Shown: positions 14,368-22,391, counted from the stretch's first letter. The stretch is 33,431 nt of DNA from Oceanobacillus_B kapialis (GCF_042685265.1 NZ_JBHUMX010000009.1); one strand, 5' to 3'. A program made the numbers and translations. The notes: a model not told the origin generated them from the sequence alone.

Positions 14368-14934
14368 TCAATCGTACCAATGTGATTGGGTTGATACAGA
14401 CGTGAATGTTAGTTTGCGTAAAAAGAGCTCTGAAACATTATTATCACCATCATTCAATCCCCTTACATCCACTTCCCATCTAGCTGAATCTTTAATTTCT
14501 ATCTGTGCCACGAAACTACTAAAGTAGGTATCCATTTCTCTTAACTGTATTACATAAGGATTAATTAACGGTTCGGGATTTAAATTAATTTCTATGCGGA
14601 TATCTCCCCCAGTTGAATGGAATCTATGTGATTCGTCTCTAAAAGTACTTGAACCAATATAATCCCATCTTCCGTTCGGCGGGGTAGCATTAATACTAGT
14701 TGATCTATTGCTTACTATAGGGGTCTCAGCAACTTTATTTGCAGTTATTGTAACCCCATTTTTCAATATGAAAGTTTTCCCTTCCTCTAAAACTACATTT
14801 TCATTCGCAGATACAAACACTTTATTGATATCCTGCTCACTGGTTCTCATTTCATCTGCAAAAACTTTGTTAGACCCAGAGATTACTGAAAAAAGTCCAA
14901 CTACCAACACCCCAAATAAAAAAAATTTCTTCAT
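14368..14934 (-). CDS. Secreted protein of unknown function, likely ECF-regulated
   Basis: 188 aa. Clear signal peptide: MKKFF, hydrophobic core VLVVGLFSVISG, and a VFA-DE cleavage site after residue 26. The mature protein has a short acidic N-terminal region and then a beta-rich part (FILKNGVTITANKV; IRIEINLNPEP; YVIQLREMDTYF; VAQIEIKDSARWEVDVRGL) resembling a small beta-sandwich. No catalytic motif. GGGAGG 8 nt before the ATG. A candidate ECF promoter lies 36-62 nt upstream, and two ECF sigma genes flank this gene (13686 and 16100), which suggests an envelope-stress or antimicrobial-response product. Family not recognised. Confidence 0.75.
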   Translation of the reverse strand: MKKFFLFGVLVVGLFSVISGSNKVFADEMRTSEQDINKVFVSANENVVLEEGKTFILKNGVTITANKVAETPIVSNRSTSINATPPNGRWDYIGSSTFRDESHRFHSTGGDIRIEINLNPEPLINPYVIQLREMDTYFSSFVAQIEIKDSARWEVDVRGLNDGDNNVSELFLRKLTFTSVSTQSHWYD

Positions 14935-14969
14935 CCTAATTCCTCCCTAAAATATGTTGTCATTATATA

Positions 14970-14996
14970 GACGGTCCTGTTATAGAAATCGTTCCC
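14970..14996 (-). promoter_or_regulatory. Candidate ECF sigma promoter
   Basis: On the minus strand: GGGAAC (14991-14996), a 17-nt spacer, then CGTC (14970-14973). ECF sigma factors of Bacillus use AAC at -35 and CGTA/CGTC/CGAC at -10 with 16-17 nt between. It points at the secreted-protein gene starting at 14934. Confidence 0.5.
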
Positions 14997-15045
14997 TGTT
15001 TTTTTATTTTTCTAAACATTTAAAAGGAAGGCTGAGTTTCGTATA

Positions 15046-16110
15046 TTAATTTATTTTATTGCCATCTTTACTATAAATATCAATTCGATATGACTCCACT
15101 GCAGGAGGGATATTTGTAGAATTTAAATAATCTTCAATTACATTTTGGAGGTAGTGCCCGTGTTCCTTATCCGTTGAATCCACATTGGTTTCAATCGTGA
15201 ATGTCAGGGGCTCCTCTTTAAAAGAAAAACTGGTAACCTTATAAATCTTTTTTTCCGTTAATAATTGGGCTAGGTGTGTAATTTTTTCATCTAAATCTGT
15301 TAGTGGCTTTACGGTTGATCTATCATTATCAACAGACATTTCAGGACCAACGGCTGTTACATGCACCTCATATCCCATGAATTCCATGTGATCAATTAGT
15401 TTCATTTTTACGGTTTGCGCATGTTTACGTAATTCATCTTCACTTTGAATGTCCGTACTTACACTTACTGATACATATTTTTCGATTGGCTCAACGAAAA
15501 TGGATTTAGGCTCAATGTTTAGATTGGATAACGTTCCCTTAATCTTCCCTTCCATGTTCACTTTTTCCATTCTTTGCTCGTTTGAAAGGCTATAGGGTAT
15601 TTGTTCATCTTGTTTCTCAAGGTTAATGGCAAACGAATGATAGCCTTCCCTTTGTAGAAATTTTTCAACCGTTTGTTTTAGTTGATCCCCAATTGCACCC
15701 TGGTAATCAGATGTACCACCAAGGCTGATAGAGATTTCCTTTCCAGGAAATAAAGAAACACCAACCTCGATATTTTCTGTGTAATAGTCATGTTTATCTA
15801 ACTCATCTTTTATTTGGTTTGTTAAAGGATCGATTTCAAATACATCCGCTATAACCGGTATTTCTGATGCGAAAACATACAAGGTTTTCGATTGTACCAT
15901 TGTGTTTATTAACAGAATAAACGCTATAGCCAATATACATCCGGCCAAGACAATTCTATTCTTTTTATGATTTTTAAAATAAGCTGATAAGCCCTTTTTC
16001 TTTCTTTGTTGCATTCCTTTGTAGGCCTTATCAACGCCAGCTTTTACGACAGTGTCTAATTCATCAGGGAGTTCTATTTGATCTATTTCCGATTTAATAT
16101 TAGTCTTCAT
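15046..16110 (-). CDS. Membrane protein paired with an ECF sigma factor (DUF4030-like; probable anti-sigma)
   Basis: 354 aa. The N-terminal cytoplasmic part (1-51) is acidic then basic. A single membrane span follows at about 53-70 (IVLAGCILAIAFILLINT), then a large extracytoplasmic domain (75-354) with repeated alpha/beta units: GVSLFPGKEISISL; FVEPIEKYVSVSVS; FKEEPLTFTIETN. This N-in, one-span, large-outside topology with an overlapping ECF sigma gene upstream (shared 11 nt, 16100-16110) is the classic sigma/anti-sigma arrangement. The outer repeats resemble what I recall as DUF4030. Expected role: hold the sigma at the membrane until an outside signal arrives. The N-terminal segment is short compared with zinc-type anti-sigma domains and has no Cys/His zinc motif, so the binding mode would differ. 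Confidence 0.65.
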   Translation of the reverse strand: MKTNIKSEIDQIELPDELDTVVKAGVDKAYKGMQQRKKKGLSAYFKNHKKNRIVLAGCILAIAFILLINTMVQSKTLYVFASEIPVIADVFEIDPLTNQIKDELDKHDYYTENIEVGVSLFPGKEISISLGGTSDYQGAIGDQLKQTVEKFLQREGYHSFAINLEKQDEQIPYSLSNEQRMEKVNMEGKIKGTLSNLNIEPKSIFVEPIEKYVSVSVSTDIQSEDELRKHAQTVKMKLIDHMEFMGYEVHVTAVGPEMSVDNDRSTVKPLTDLDEKITHLAQLLTEKKIYKVTSFSFKEEPLTFTIETNVDSTDKEHGHYLQNVIEDYLNSTNIPPAVESYRIDIYSKDGNKIN

Positions 16111-16633
16111 AATAATCCTCCCTCTCTACATTATTTTTTAGTTTTCCTAAAGAACGATAGTATAAAGACTTTACTGTCCCTAATGGCAGTTCCATCGTTT
16201 CTGAAATTTGTTTAAAGGTATAATCGAAATAAAATTTTAAAATAATAACAGTTTTTTCCTTGGAATCCAATAAGGATAAAAGTTGCTCTATTGTAATATG
16301 CAACGGTACATCTTCGCTTACAGCCACAATGGTATCCAAATACCCGGGGTCAATATTGGCATTGTTTTTTCGTGAATTTAGCACATTCATTGCACAATTT
16401 ATTGTTATTTTGATTAGCCAAGTTTTAAAATACCTTGAACTTTTGAGTGATGATATATTTCTGAATGCTCGATATGCTGTTTCCTGTATAACATCCAATG
16501 CATCTTCTCTGTTTTTCGTATATACAAATGCAATTCTGTATAGTTGGTCCCTATGTATCTGAAACAGTCTTATAAAGGAATCTTTGTCTCCGCGCTTAGC
16601 ATTTATAATCAATCCCTTAATCTTTATCACCAT
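16100..16633 (-). CDS. ECF-type RNA polymerase sigma factor
   Basis: 177 aa. Region 2 covers about 15-85 (DSFIRLFQIHRDQLYRIAFVYTKNREDALDVIQETAYRAFRNI... FKTWLIKITINCAMNVL) and region 4 about 112-165 (IEQLLSLLDSKEKTVIILKFYFDYTFKQISETMELPLGTVKSLYYRSLGKL). This is the SigV/SigW-like subgroup of Bacillus ECF factors. Strong ribosome site AGGGAGGG 5 nt before the ATG; an in-frame GTG follows directly. It overlaps the downstream membrane partner by 11 nt, so the two are translationally coupled and probably co-regulated. A possible self-recognised promoter lies at 16653-16680. It may drive the secreted protein at 14368-14934. Confidence 0.88.
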   Translation of the reverse strand: MVIKIKGLIINAKRGDKDSFIRLFQIHRDQLYRIAFVYTKNREDALDVIQETAYRAFRNISSLKSSRYFKTWLIKITINCAMNVLNSRKNNANIDPGYLDTIVAVSEDVPLHITIEQLLSLLDSKEKTVIILKFYFDYTFKQISETMELPLGTVKSLYYRSLGKLKNNVEREDYYED

Positions 16634-16652
16634 TATTCCCTCCCTATTGATT

Positions 16653-16680
16653 AGACTGTCACTGGCTTAATTTGGTCTCA
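16653..16680 (-). promoter_or_regulatory. Possible autoregulated ECF promoter
   Basis: Minus strand TGAGAC (16675-16680), 16-nt spacer, CAGTCT (16653-16658), 20 nt before the sigma ATG. The -35 resembles TGAAAC, but the -10 lacks a proper CGT. Weak. Confidence 0.28.
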
Positions 16681-16980
16681 CTTTTGGCAAAAATAATTCA
16701 CGAATCCATAAAATGACTTTAAAGTGGCTTATCAGCAAGGGGAAATGCTCTGATAAGAGGGATACAGAAATTCAGAACATATGAGGAATCCAAGATTAAT
16801 TACCTATTCTAAATACTCCCCATATCTTTCAGGCTCATTAGATAACTTCTTGGATTTAATTTCTAAAAAGATTATTCCACGCTGGACCACTAAATCCTAT
16901 ATGTGTTTTATTTTTACGCTTACTTTTATATTAACTTACTCTCACGACAATAAAAGAAATCATATTAAGCTCCGATAATT
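16681..16980. other. Intergenic, no gene seen
   Basis: A 65-codon open frame here (16781-16978) lacks a ribosome site and has random-looking content. No repeats or hairpins of note apart from the ECF-like promoter at its left edge. Confidence 0.4.
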
Positions 16981-17436
16981 TTATAGAGTTAAACATGTCC
17001 TGTTAATCGTAATCATATTAAGACTTAGCCAAGGTCTATTTGATTCTAATTGACAATAATATCGTTTTAGTTTTAACTTTTCGGTGTTTTCTTTCCAGCT
17101 TATGGTTGCTTTTATATTTTCAGATTCATTCATAAATATACACTCGCTACACAAGCGCCCGCGACCTCCTATTTTTACCAAACCTTTATCATTTAGTGAA
17201 GTATTACCCTCCATTTTTCCGCTGTCAAATTCAATAATATAACTAACTTCATCTGGAATAGATTCCTCACCACTGTATTCTATTTTTACTTTTGTTTGTT
17301 CTATTTGTTCATCAAGTATTTCTACTGTATAAATTACTCTCCAATTATCACTTTCACCTTCAAAATCAATTATTTCTGTTTCTGAACATGCACTTAAAAT
17401 TACAGATATAAACAATACTAACAAGACCTTTTTCAA
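16981..17436 (-). CDS. Small secreted lipoprotein
   Basis: 151 aa from a TTG at 17436 with AGGAGAG 7 nt upstream. A lipoprotein signal peptide (KKVLLVLFISVILSAC) ends in the lipobox LSAC, with C17 the lipid-modified residue, so it is anchored on the outer face of the membrane. The mature part is beta-rich and acidic (WRVIYTVEILDEQIEQTKVKIEYSG; YIIEFDSGKMEG; IKATISWKENTEKLKLK). This pattern is common in short Bacillus lipoproteins that end near EKLKLK. The last roughly 25 residues (YYCQLESNRPWL...) look unlike such a fold and may be read-through after loss of the native stop. A second Cys pair (C-SEC) lies near residues 97-100. Function unknown. Confidence 0.75.
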   Translation of the reverse strand: MKKVLLVLFISVILSACSETEIIDFEGESDNWRVIYTVEILDEQIEQTKVKIEYSGEESIPDEVSYIIEFDSGKMEGNTSLNDKGLVKIGGRGRLCSECIFMNESENIKATISWKENTEKLKLKRYYCQLESNRPWLSLNMITINRTCLTL

Positions 17437-17581
17437 TATAGCTCTCTCCTTTTTTAACCGTATACAACTAACAACAGTATTATTATAATTTTGTATAATT
17501 TGTTTTAATAATATGTAACTTATTAATCTATTTTATCAATTTTTAAATAATTAAATATAAAACAAAGTTTTTATCGTAGGA

Positions 17582-17894
17582 ATCAGTTCCAAGTATAAAA
17601 TCATAGGCAGCTATGTTAAGCGAAACACCGTCAATGAAGACGATGATCCGCAATGATAGAATATCAAGTAACTAGTATACGTTTTATGTCTGACGAGGTA
17701 CGTAATAAATTTTGAGGTGTAGATAAATATAACCAGATGAGCTTGAGTGGTTATGGACCTGTAATTATGGCAGAGTTTTTCCAACATATAGCTCAATGGA
17801 AAGTCTAGCAGGAACAGTGAAAACTAAGGTAACAGAGCGATTAAACAATGAACAAACAGAAACGCCGATGAATAAGAGTTATTATTATGTCTAA
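17582..17894 (+). pseudogene. Decayed gene upstream of a small membrane protein
   Basis: Coding-like pieces in changing frames: SSKYKIIGSYVKRNTVNEDDDPQ, then SIRFMSDEVRNKF, then VDKYNQMSLSGYGPVIMAEFF followed by QHIAQWKV, and finally GTVKTKVTERLNNEQTETPMN ending at TAA 17892-17894. At least three stops or frameshifts separate them. The position just before a two-span mini-protein is reminiscent of conjugation operons, but the family is not certain. Confidence 0.4.
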
Positions 17895-17940
17895 AATCTC
17901 CTCTCTTAATATCCGATAAAGGATAAAGGGAGGGGATAAG

Positions 17941-18135
17941 ATGGATGCATTAAAATCCACCTTGGATGACATCGCCATGCAGCTTATTAGTCTTATAGTC
18001 ATGATAGCTATAGTAATGGGAGTGACAGCCTTGATACTGAGTTACATTCCGCTGTTTAAAGAAATTAAGAACTTTCTACTTGTTTTAGCAGGACTAGGAG
18101 CAACCTACGTTTGGTTTCAAATAACTTTTATGTAG
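17941..18135 (+). CDS. Small two-span membrane protein
   Basis: 64 aa with two hydrophobic helices (about 14-34, ISLIVMIAIVMGVTALILSY, and 43-62, FLLVLAGLGATYVWFQITF) separated by PLFKEIKN, and a short acidic N-terminus. GGGAGGGG 8 nt before the ATG gives a very strong ribosome site, and a TATCC/GGATA hairpin precedes it. It has the proportions of the small membrane subunits of conjugative elements or of holin-like proteins; with only decayed neighbours neither can be chosen. The gene is intact although the one before it is not. Confidence 0.55.
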   Translation: MDALKSTLDDIAMQLISLIVMIAIVMGVTALILSYIPLFKEIKNFLLVLAGLGATYVWFQITFM

Positions 18136-18207
18136 GAATTACAGGACTATTGCCCCTCCTGTTGAAATAGGTAGATAGGCTGGGATTTATAATAATGACA
18201 AAGTTAA

Positions 18208-18233
18208 AGTCGTCTAAGTAAGACGGCTTTTGT
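18208..18233 (+). terminator. Terminator, also the group II intron insertion site
   Basis: AGTCGTCT (18208-18215) pairs with AGACGGCT (18221-18228; one T-G) across aagta, followed by tttgtt. The intron begins 4 nt later, at 18237. Group IIC introns characteristically insert just past such hairpins. Confidence 0.7.
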
Positions 18234-18236
18234 TAT

Positions 18237-18800
18237 GTGTGCCCGGCATGGGTGCAGTCTATAGGGTGAGAGTCCCGAACTGTGAAGGCAGAAGTAACAG
18301 TTAGCTTAACGCAAGGGTGTCCGCGGTGACGCGGAATCTGAAGGAAGCGGGCGGCAAACCTTCGGTCTGAGGAACACGAACTTCATATGAGGCTAGGTAT
18401 CAATGGATGAGTTTGCATAACAAAACAAAGTCCTTTTTGCCGAAGTTGGTACAGAGTAAATGAAGCAGATAGGTGAAGGGAAAGACTGCATCCTTACCCG
18501 GGGAGGTCTGACCGAAACGCCAAGTCCTCTTGGTAACCCATTCAGCAATGGATGGCTGAACGGTCAGAAGTCAGCCGAAGTCATAGTACCTTGCATACTC
18601 GAGAATGTAAGGGAAGGACGGAACAATTAAGGAGAAATGTGACACTAGGCGTTAAGATTTCATGCAGACACAGACAACCCGGAAGGGCTTATTCAAAGGA
18701 GGACTTAGTGAATCTACAGGGGACTTTGAAAGGGTGGAGTGGAACTTGCACAAATAGAACGTCACATTCTCGAAGAAAGGAAATACAAGCATGTTGATAG
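18237..18800 (+). mobile_element. 5' fragment of a group II intron (probably class C)
   Basis: Begins GTGTGCCCGGCATGGG, the 5' consensus of many bacterial group II introns, and continues through domain I features: GGTGAGAGTCCCGAAC, AGAAGTAACAGTTAGC, GGTCTGAGGAACACG and GTACCTTGCATACTCGAG. About 555 nt on, an ATG (18791) opens a frame MLIGI..., reminiscent of intron reverse transcriptases that start MLMEQIL, but the match ends within a few codons. The rest of the RT and domains V and VI (no AGCCGTATG..ACGTACGG-type helix) are missing. So it cannot splice or move by itself. Insertion directly behind the hairpin at 18208-18233 is what suggests class C. The breakpoint at about 18800 is 136 bp before the IS21 element. 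Confidence 0.75.
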
Positions 18801-18850
18801 GAATAATTCCTTGTCTTTTTTTAATAAGTTAAAAAAATTTTTTAGCTTAG

Positions 18851-19696
18851 TCAAAAGGAATTGAATAATGTATAATAGGGATAAAAGAGTGAAAACATGG
18901 GTGAAATGAAGGATATTGTAACCGTCAAGTAGTTTTGAACACTTTCTGTTTGAAACAGTGTTTGACGATATTTAATTCCATGACTAGCCCCTTCAAAATG
19001 AAGAACTTCAGAACGGTGGAGGAGGCGATCTAAAATCGCTGTAGCGATTCCTTGATCGCCAAGTAACGCTCCCCAATCCTCCGGTCCTTTATTAGACGTC
19101 AAAATAATAGAACTTCGTTCATAAAGATGGTTAATTAGATGAAAAAACAAGTTTGCCTCGTTTTGGTCCATAGCCATGTACATCAAATCATCTATGATGA
19201 CCAGATCTGCTTCTCTTATTCGTTTTAGTTTAAGTTGTGATTTCCGAAGAAATTCTTCCATTTTCAATAACGGAAGTAATTCTCCCATAGACACAAAGGA
19301 AACACGTTGGCCTTTATAAATCGCTTCTAGTCCCAATCCAATAGCCATATGCGTTTTCCAAACTCCTGGCGGCCCTAAAAATATTAAATTAAAGGATTCA
19401 TCTAGCCATGACATTTCTTTAAGTTGCTTTAATTGCCTCTCACTAAGTGATGGAAGTTCTCTAAGATTAAACTCATCTATGCTCTTTTGGTATGGAAACT
19501 TCGCCCATTTTAAATGCTTTTCAATCATCTTTTCTTCACGCCGTTTTTCTTCATAGCTAAGCAGTTCACGTAGAAACTCCTGATAAGTCCATGATTGCGT
19601 TTCAGCTTTTCTTAAAAAAGAAGGAAGTTCTTTAGATGTTTCGGACATTCTCAAATGATGTAGTTGCCGTTGTAAATCCTCCATAGTGTACTCCAA
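18851..19696 (-). CDS. istB: IS21 IstB-like ATPase with altered Walker A
   Basis: 281 aa from a TTG at 19696 (GGAGG 8 nt upstream). IstB is an AAA+ ATPase that helps the transposase choose its target. N-terminal helical domain to about residue 95. The Walker A region reads GPPGVWKTH (108-116), where the family has GPPGVGKTH: the conserved glycine is Trp at 113 (TGG for GGG). The Walker B-like segment is ADLVIIDDLMYM. Sensor ILTSNKGPEDWGALLGDQGIATAILDRLLH follows. The mutation should damage ATP binding, so the element is likely immobile without help. The reading frame passes the left terminal repeat (18936) and ends in flanking DNA at 18851, so the last roughly 28 residues are not native. Starts directly after istA. 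Confidence 0.85.
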   Translation of the reverse strand: MEYTMEDLQRQLHHLRMSETSKELPSFLRKAETQSWTYQEFLRELLSYEEKRREEKMIEKHLKWAKFPYQKSIDEFNLRELPSLSERQLKQLKEMSWLDESFNLIFLGPPGVWKTHMAIGLGLEAIYKGQRVSFVSMGELLPLLKMEEFLRKSQLKLKRIREADLVIIDDLMYMAMDQNEANLFFHLINHLYERSSIILTSNKGPEDWGALLGDQGIATAILDRLLHRSEVLHFEGASHGIKYRQTLFQTESVQNYLTVTISFISPMFSLFYPYYTLFNSF

Positions 19697-21315
19697 CTCA
19701 CTCGCCTCCTAATATCTTAAGATATCCATCCAGCTCTCTTAAGGATGCTTTCTCTGTAAAAGGAATCGTGGATGCATCTGGAATTGGGATGTCAGAAGGT
19801 AGAATAGTACTCTCACTTCCTTGGATCCTAGCTAAGTGTTGGCTGACATCATGTAAATCGTTTGCACTCCATAACGTTTGTTCTATACAGATGTCTAAAG
19901 CTGCTTGGATATAGTCCGGAAAATTTTTCACTGCTCTTTGTACGATTTGTAATTGGTCTCTTATGTACCGTGGATATTTTTCATGGATTTTTTCTAAAAA
20001 TAATACTATCTTATCCTGTTCACCGAAGGTGGTTGTTATGGTATCCATATATGCCTTTATACCTTTTGATCGGTCTCTGGCATGATGTGTATTCTTAATA
20101 AGTTTCCCCTTCCCATCGCATAGATCGTGCTCTGCGATGGGCACCCCCTCTGGTCTCTTTGTAATGATGAGTTCCTTTTCCCTCAACGTAAGGTAGACTG
20201 TATTATCGCCATGTGGTAGATACGTTCCTAATGGAACGGAATAACGATTCGATTTATATTTAATAATATTGTCCTTATGGACGGTTCTTGTTATACTTAA
20301 CCCATGGTTATTCTCGAAAGAGAGTAGTGAAGAGACTTTTCGTAAGTGTGGCTTTTCCAGGGTGAACACTGCGACAGGTCTCTTTTTTAGATAATTTCCT
20401 TTTCTCTTTAACCATGTTAAACATTGTTCGTTCCACGTTTCTATTTGATGAAAAACGCGATGCTTCGCAAAGTTACGCTTCAAGAATTTCACTACATTTT
20501 CAACCTTCCCTTTGGATTCTGGATCTGCAGCTCTGCATAAATAAACGGAGAAACCTCTTTCTTGTTTATAGGCTTGAAATGCTTCTGTGTAGACAATATC
20601 TCCTCCATTTTCACTTACCGTCATTAACTTATCTTGGTCATATACAATTTCTTCTGTTATACCGCCATAATACTGAAATGCATTTTCGTGGCAACGTATA
20701 ACATCTCGTGTAGTAAAAGGGCGATCTTGCCACTCTGCATATTTGTAACGTGAATGTGATAGGACAAAAGCGATGGCATAGATCTTTCTCCATTTCCCTT
20801 CAAACGTCTTCACTTTCATTTCTCCAAAATCTACTTGCATTTGTTTTCCTTTCGGCAATTCTTCCAAAGCTTCATAACTTCGAAAACTTAAGACCTTCGG
20901 TATATAATAGTTTTCGCGTAATTCTCTTACATAGGATCTCACAGTACTATCTCCGATATCTGTAAAAGAACAACGTTCTTCTAACCAGTCCGATATCTGA
21001 GAAGCTGATAAGTCAGGATGTTCTTTCAACCAACTTAGAATCTGATCTTGATAAGGATCTAACTTTCGCTTTCTCGTTTTCAATTCTTCCACCCACTTAT
21101 AAACTTCTTCATAATCTCTTTCTAAATAGTCATACACGGTTGTTCTCGATAGATTACATTTTCTAGCTATAGGAGCGATCTTGAAACCTTGCTTTTTCAA
21201 TTGATGCACTTCCACAATAATTTCTAATTTAGACACCTTCCCAGCCCTCCAACATACAGTTTACTTATATTTATAAGTCTAACTGATGGGAGTTGATTTG
21301 AGTAGAAAGTGTTCA
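18936..21315 (-). mobile_element. IS21-family insertion sequence, complete
   Basis: About 2380 bp bounded by a 12-bp perfect terminal inverted repeat: TGAACACTTTCT (18936-18947) and AGAAAGTGTTCA (21304-21315). It contains istA then istB on the minus strand in the usual IS21 order. No convincing target duplication is seen: agttt on the left, tttct on the right, sharing only TTT. This may reflect a later deletion at one side. It separates a promoter-like sequence (TATAAT 18871-18876) and an aborted frame on the left from the disrupted HepT-like gene on the right. Confidence 0.85.
19698..21236 (-). CDS. istA: IS21 IstA-like transposase
   Basis: 512 aa, full length. The N-terminal HTH (about 5-45: VHQLKKQGFKIAPIARKCNLSRTTVYDYL) is followed by a second HTH around 60-110. 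The DDE integrase core has D136 (QMQVDFGEM), D200 (IVYDQDKL) and E246 (SKGKVENVVKF). A C-terminal domain runs from about residue 280. It cuts and joins element ends. Frame intact and catalytic residues present. The stop (GAGTGA) is adjacent to the IstB TTG start, so translation is coupled. Not closely related to the fragment at 11155-11611. Confidence 0.92.
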   Translation of the reverse strand: MSKLEIIVEVHQLKKQGFKIAPIARKCNLSRTTVYDYLERDYEEVYKWVEELKTRKRKLDPYQDQILSWLKEHPDLSASQISDWLEERCSFTDIGDSTVRSYVRELRENYYIPKVLSFRSYEALEELPKGKQMQVDFGEMKVKTFEGKWRKIYAIAFVLSHSRYKYAEWQDRPFTTRDVIRCHENAFQYYGGITEEIVYDQDKLMTVSENGGDIVYTEAFQAYKQERGFSVYLCRAADPESKGKVENVVKFLKRNFAKHRVFHQIETWNEQCLTWLKRKGNYLKKRPVAVFTLEKPHLRKVSSLLSFENNHGLSITRTVHKDNIIKYKSNRYSVPLGTYLPHGDNTVYLTLREKELIITKRPEGVPIAEHDLCDGKGKLIKNTHHARDRSKGIKAYMDTITTTFGEQDKIVLFLEKIHEKYPRYIRDQLQIVQRAVKNFPDYIQAALDICIEQTLWSANDLHDVSQHLARIQGSESTILPSDIPIPDASTIPFTEKASLRELDGYLKILGGE

Positions 21316-21772
21316 TTTCTATCGAGCAATAACTGTTCAATTTAGTTTAGCAGTTACAGATATTCGTTGGAAACAAAGGTTTGAGAACTTTGAAAAGTCT
21401 TTCAAACTCCTAGGAAAGTATTCGAAACAACCAATATCAACTGAATTAGAAAGAGCGGGTATTATTCAATTTTTTGAAACAACCTTTGAGTTAGCATGGA
21501 AGGTTTTAAAGGATTATCTGGAGGCAGAGTGCTATGTTGCTAAAAGTCCTAGAGAATCCATTAAACAAGCGTTCCAAGCTGAGATAATTGCAGATGGCCA
21601 TCTATGGATGAATGCTTTATCTAAAAGGAATTTGACGAGCCATACTTATGATGAAGAACTAGCAAAAAAGCTAGTTAATGAAATACAGGAACAATTTTTA
21701 CCAATACTTAAATATAATAAATTAAGGTTCTATGTCAAATGTGGTGGGGTTGAATCAACCCATCACATTTGA
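21316..21772 (+). pseudogene. Nucleotidyltransferase substrate-binding (HI0074/HepT-like) protein, 5' end lost to IS21
   Basis: From about 21355 the frame reads DIRWKQRFENFEKSFKLLGK, LERAGIIQFFETTFELAWKVL, KSPRESIKQAF, LWMNALSKRNLTSHTYDEELA and QFLPIL. This is the conserved pattern of the HI0074 family, a four-helix (HEPN-fold) protein that partners a small MNT nucleotidyltransferase and forms a toxin-antitoxin-like pair. The RNLTSHTYD segment holds the R-x4-6-H type motif of HEPN proteins. There is no start codon: the frame is open back to the IS21 end and the expected initial Met is Val (GTT). No nucleotidyltransferase gene is present. The tail after ILKYN runs into an ISL3-like repeat and stops at 21772. 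Probably dead or partner-less. Confidence 0.7.
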
Positions 21773-21781
21773 CATAGAACC
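21726..21781. repeat. 56-bp palindrome resembling abutted ISL3-type ends
   Basis: GGTTCTATGTCAAATGTG (21726-21743) is repeated inverted as CACATTTGACATAGAACC (21764-21781), with further TGGG/CCCA and TTGA/TCAA pairing inside. Termini of the form GGnTCTnTGTCAAA are typical of ISL3-family elements as I remember them. Two such ends with nothing between them could be a miniature element or the scar of two deletions. It separates the HepT-like and glycosyltransferase remnants and supplies the first bases of the latter. Confidence 0.6.
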
Positions 21782-22380
21782 GAAAAGAACGCAAGATTTC
21801 TTTAAAACCATTATGGCATTCTTGACAAAAAGATAATCCTATACGTTGGGCGAGTGTCCCCTGAAAAGGATATTGATATTGTTTTAGACACCTATTATTC
21901 ATTAGCCAATCATGTAAAAGAAGATACCCATCTAGTCATGGTTGGAGATGGGCCATTGTATAAGACACTGTATGAACAGCATCAAGAAAACATTACATGG
22001 ACCGGATTCCTGGAAGGAGAACAACTGGCCAGGGTTTATGCATCAAGTGATGTCTTCTTATTTCCATCGCCAACAGAAACACTTGGGAATGTTGTATTAG
22101 AGGCATTAGCATCAGGTTTGCCAGTCGTTGGGGCAAATGAAGGTGGCATCAAAAACCTAGTGGCGAATGGAAAAAGTGGCTTTTTATGCGAACCAGGAAA
22201 CAGAACGCATTTGTTGAGCAAACGACTAAGTTATTAGAAGAACAGTCACTGCGAGATTACTTTTTAGCTGGAGCACTTGCATTTGCTGAAACACTATCCT
22301 GGGATGAAATCTTCGGACAGTTTGTCGGTAGTTTTTATGAAGTATTGAGAAGAAGGGAATTGGACAGTGCAATTGCGTAA
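21780..22380 (+). pseudogene. Glycosyltransferase family 4 (group 1), C-terminal half with two frameshifts
   Basis: Starts inside the palindrome with PKRTQDFFKT. A one-base loss near 21810 shifts it to YGILDKKIILYVGRVSPEKD. It then continues HLVMVGDGPLYKTL, ITWTGFLEGEQLARVYASSD, VFLFPSPTETLGNVVLEAL and ASGLPVVGANEGGIKNLV, the UDP-sugar-binding half of GT4 enzymes (E-x7-E region PTETLGNVVLE). Another one-base loss near 22200 shifts to AFVEQTTKLLEE... to the stop at 22380. The N-terminal acceptor-binding half is gone. The last 53 bp exist again at 25308-25360. Related enzymes build teichuronic acids or glycolipids. Not functional. Confidence 0.85.
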
Positions 22381-22391
22381 ACAGCTGCAAT
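22338..22391 (+). repeat. Direct repeat, copy 1 (glycosyltransferase gene end)
   Basis: About 53 bp, tgaagtattgagaagaa... ggacagtgcaattgcgtaa...gctgcaa, matching 25308-25360 with roughly five differences. It contains the stop codon of the glycosyltransferase remnant. Confidence 0.85.

Noticed and set aside
16781..16978. 65-codon plus-strand frame
   Set aside because: No ribosome site and no coding-like pattern.
18552..18797. 81-codon frame inside the group II intron
   Set aside because: It crosses structured intron RNA in the wrong frame; the real RT start would be the ATG at 18791, where the intron is cut.
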